Shown one piece after another: positions 17,786 to 18,500 of a DNA stretch of 18,500 nt. Position numbers and translations under genes: made by a program. Below the pieces are notes generated by a model that made no database searches, had not been told where the DNA came from, and saw only the letters and a list, made by a program, of their open reading frames with translations. The stretch is from the NCBI RefSeq assembly GCF_964340395.1, contig NC_135562.1:1784001-1802500 (forward strand), in the 5' to 3' direction. Numbering within the stretch: the first letter of the stretch is position 1; every line of letters starts with the position of its first letter. This DNA comes from Glandiceps talaboti. Taxonomy: Eukaryota; Hemichordata; Enteropneusta; Spengelidae.

Positions 17786-18211
17786 CAATGTGTTCGTGCA
17801 ACATGAGTCTTTAATACCTGGGTTATATTTAACCAGATTTACTTTTATTATCATAGAACAGTGGATAGGAGACTATAAATTATACACAATGTCTTCTTCT
17901 TTTATCAAATCCCAAATCCATATAGTTTCAACACAACACAGTACACTGACTGTGAAGAAAGATAAATTTGTGGGGGTTACTGATTACATGGTAACAATAT
18001 AACAGACATTGTACAAGTACTAAGTAGTTATTTTAAACTATATTTAGTCCTCCATTACACAATAAACATGTATATGGGTTTTCCCATTATCGTAATGCTG
18101 TATCAAATTTTGCTGGGTCCATACATTTTGTATCAAATTTCACTTGTAATGGAACTAAATTGATTTTTTAAAATATTCAGCGACGAGCCAATGTTTTTTA
18201 GATGGCATAAA
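17786..18211. other. Non-coding stretch, nothing recognised
   Basis: No conserved coding or RNA feature; AT-rich. Confidence 0.5.
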
Positions 18212-18440
18212 ATATCATTCTAATATCAGCTTTATAAAGCACAAACTCAGTACTGAGATAGTAACATACAATGTTATACACATATCTGACTTTAATAAAT
18301 ATGTACATACACGAACCCATGATATACCATTTTAATATCAGCTTTAAACATGTACAAAATGTACATGTGTAGAGTTCACAAACCCAGTACTGAGATACTA
18401 GTAAGATGCAATGTTACAAATATATCTGACTTACAAACAT
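18212..18440 (+). repeat. ~112-bp tandem duplication at the right end
   Basis: atatcattctaatatcagct (18212) recurs as ataccattttaatatcagct (18324). Both continue with a (c)cagtactgagata segment and acaatgtta or gcaatgtta, then atatctgactt. The second copy has an insertion containing tacatgt palindromes. Confidence 0.8.
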
Positions 18441-18500
18441 CAACTCTACCTCAACTTTCTATAAAAACATCAGCATACTCATACACTAAAAAGCATTAAT

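Noticed and set aside
17473-18002. Cys/Val- or Thr/His-rich open frames over the TG/TATG repeat
   Set aside because: Simple-repeat artefact with no conserved flanking coding sequence.

Overview
The window looks like nuclear DNA from an animal with large introns, probably an invertebrate. It is AT-rich, genes are split by GT-AG introns, microsatellites and minisatellites are long, short fold-back elements are common, and the palindrome tacatgta recurs. I cannot name the species. There is no operon, ribosome-binding site, tRNA, rRNA or CRISPR array that I can support.

One gene is recognisable. It is the 5' two-thirds of the coding region of a dystrobrevin, on the minus strand from about 11205 down to 722, and it runs off the left edge. 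I rebuilt eleven exons (A to K) by matching splice sites, exon phase and conserved residues. Their coding lengths (88, 81, 214, 86, 158, 112, 167, 119, 84, 94 and 60 nt) sum to 1263 nt, or 421 codons, with every intron phase compatible. The product has a short N-terminal tail, the two EF-hand-type domains, a complete ZZ zinc finger, a basic linker, the conserved [13 protein letters not shown] segment and an acidic linker. The C-terminal coiled coils that bind dystrophin and contact syntrophin must lie beyond position 1. Exon A has a good acceptor 14 nt before the ATG, so at least one further 5' exon lies to the right, but I could not locate it.

Layout. 1-721: intron or downstream sequence with a repeated CTCF-like motif. 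722-11205: the dystrobrevin exons, with introns of about 250 to 2300 nt that carry many repeats. These include a 24-bp minisatellite touching the acceptor of exon J, three 'two-armed' fold-back elements, and a 65-bp tandem duplication covering the end of exon F and its splice donor. 11206-18500: no coding sequence recognised, probably the 5' first intron and/or upstream flank. It holds a long GA/CT homopurine tract (12557-12839), a compound TG/TATG/TGCA repeat (17544-17785), a strong GC-rich hairpin (16641-16695), another copy of the fold-back family, and several short tandem duplications.

The most notable observations are the duplicated exon-F tail with a second intact donor, whose use would stop translation just before the ZZ domain; a family of hairpin-forming elements with three diverged copies in 12 kb; an isolated stem-loop at 16641-16695; and the many independent two-copy tandem duplications of 39 to 124 bp. 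Open frames inside the simple repeats are artefacts of unit lengths and are not genes.
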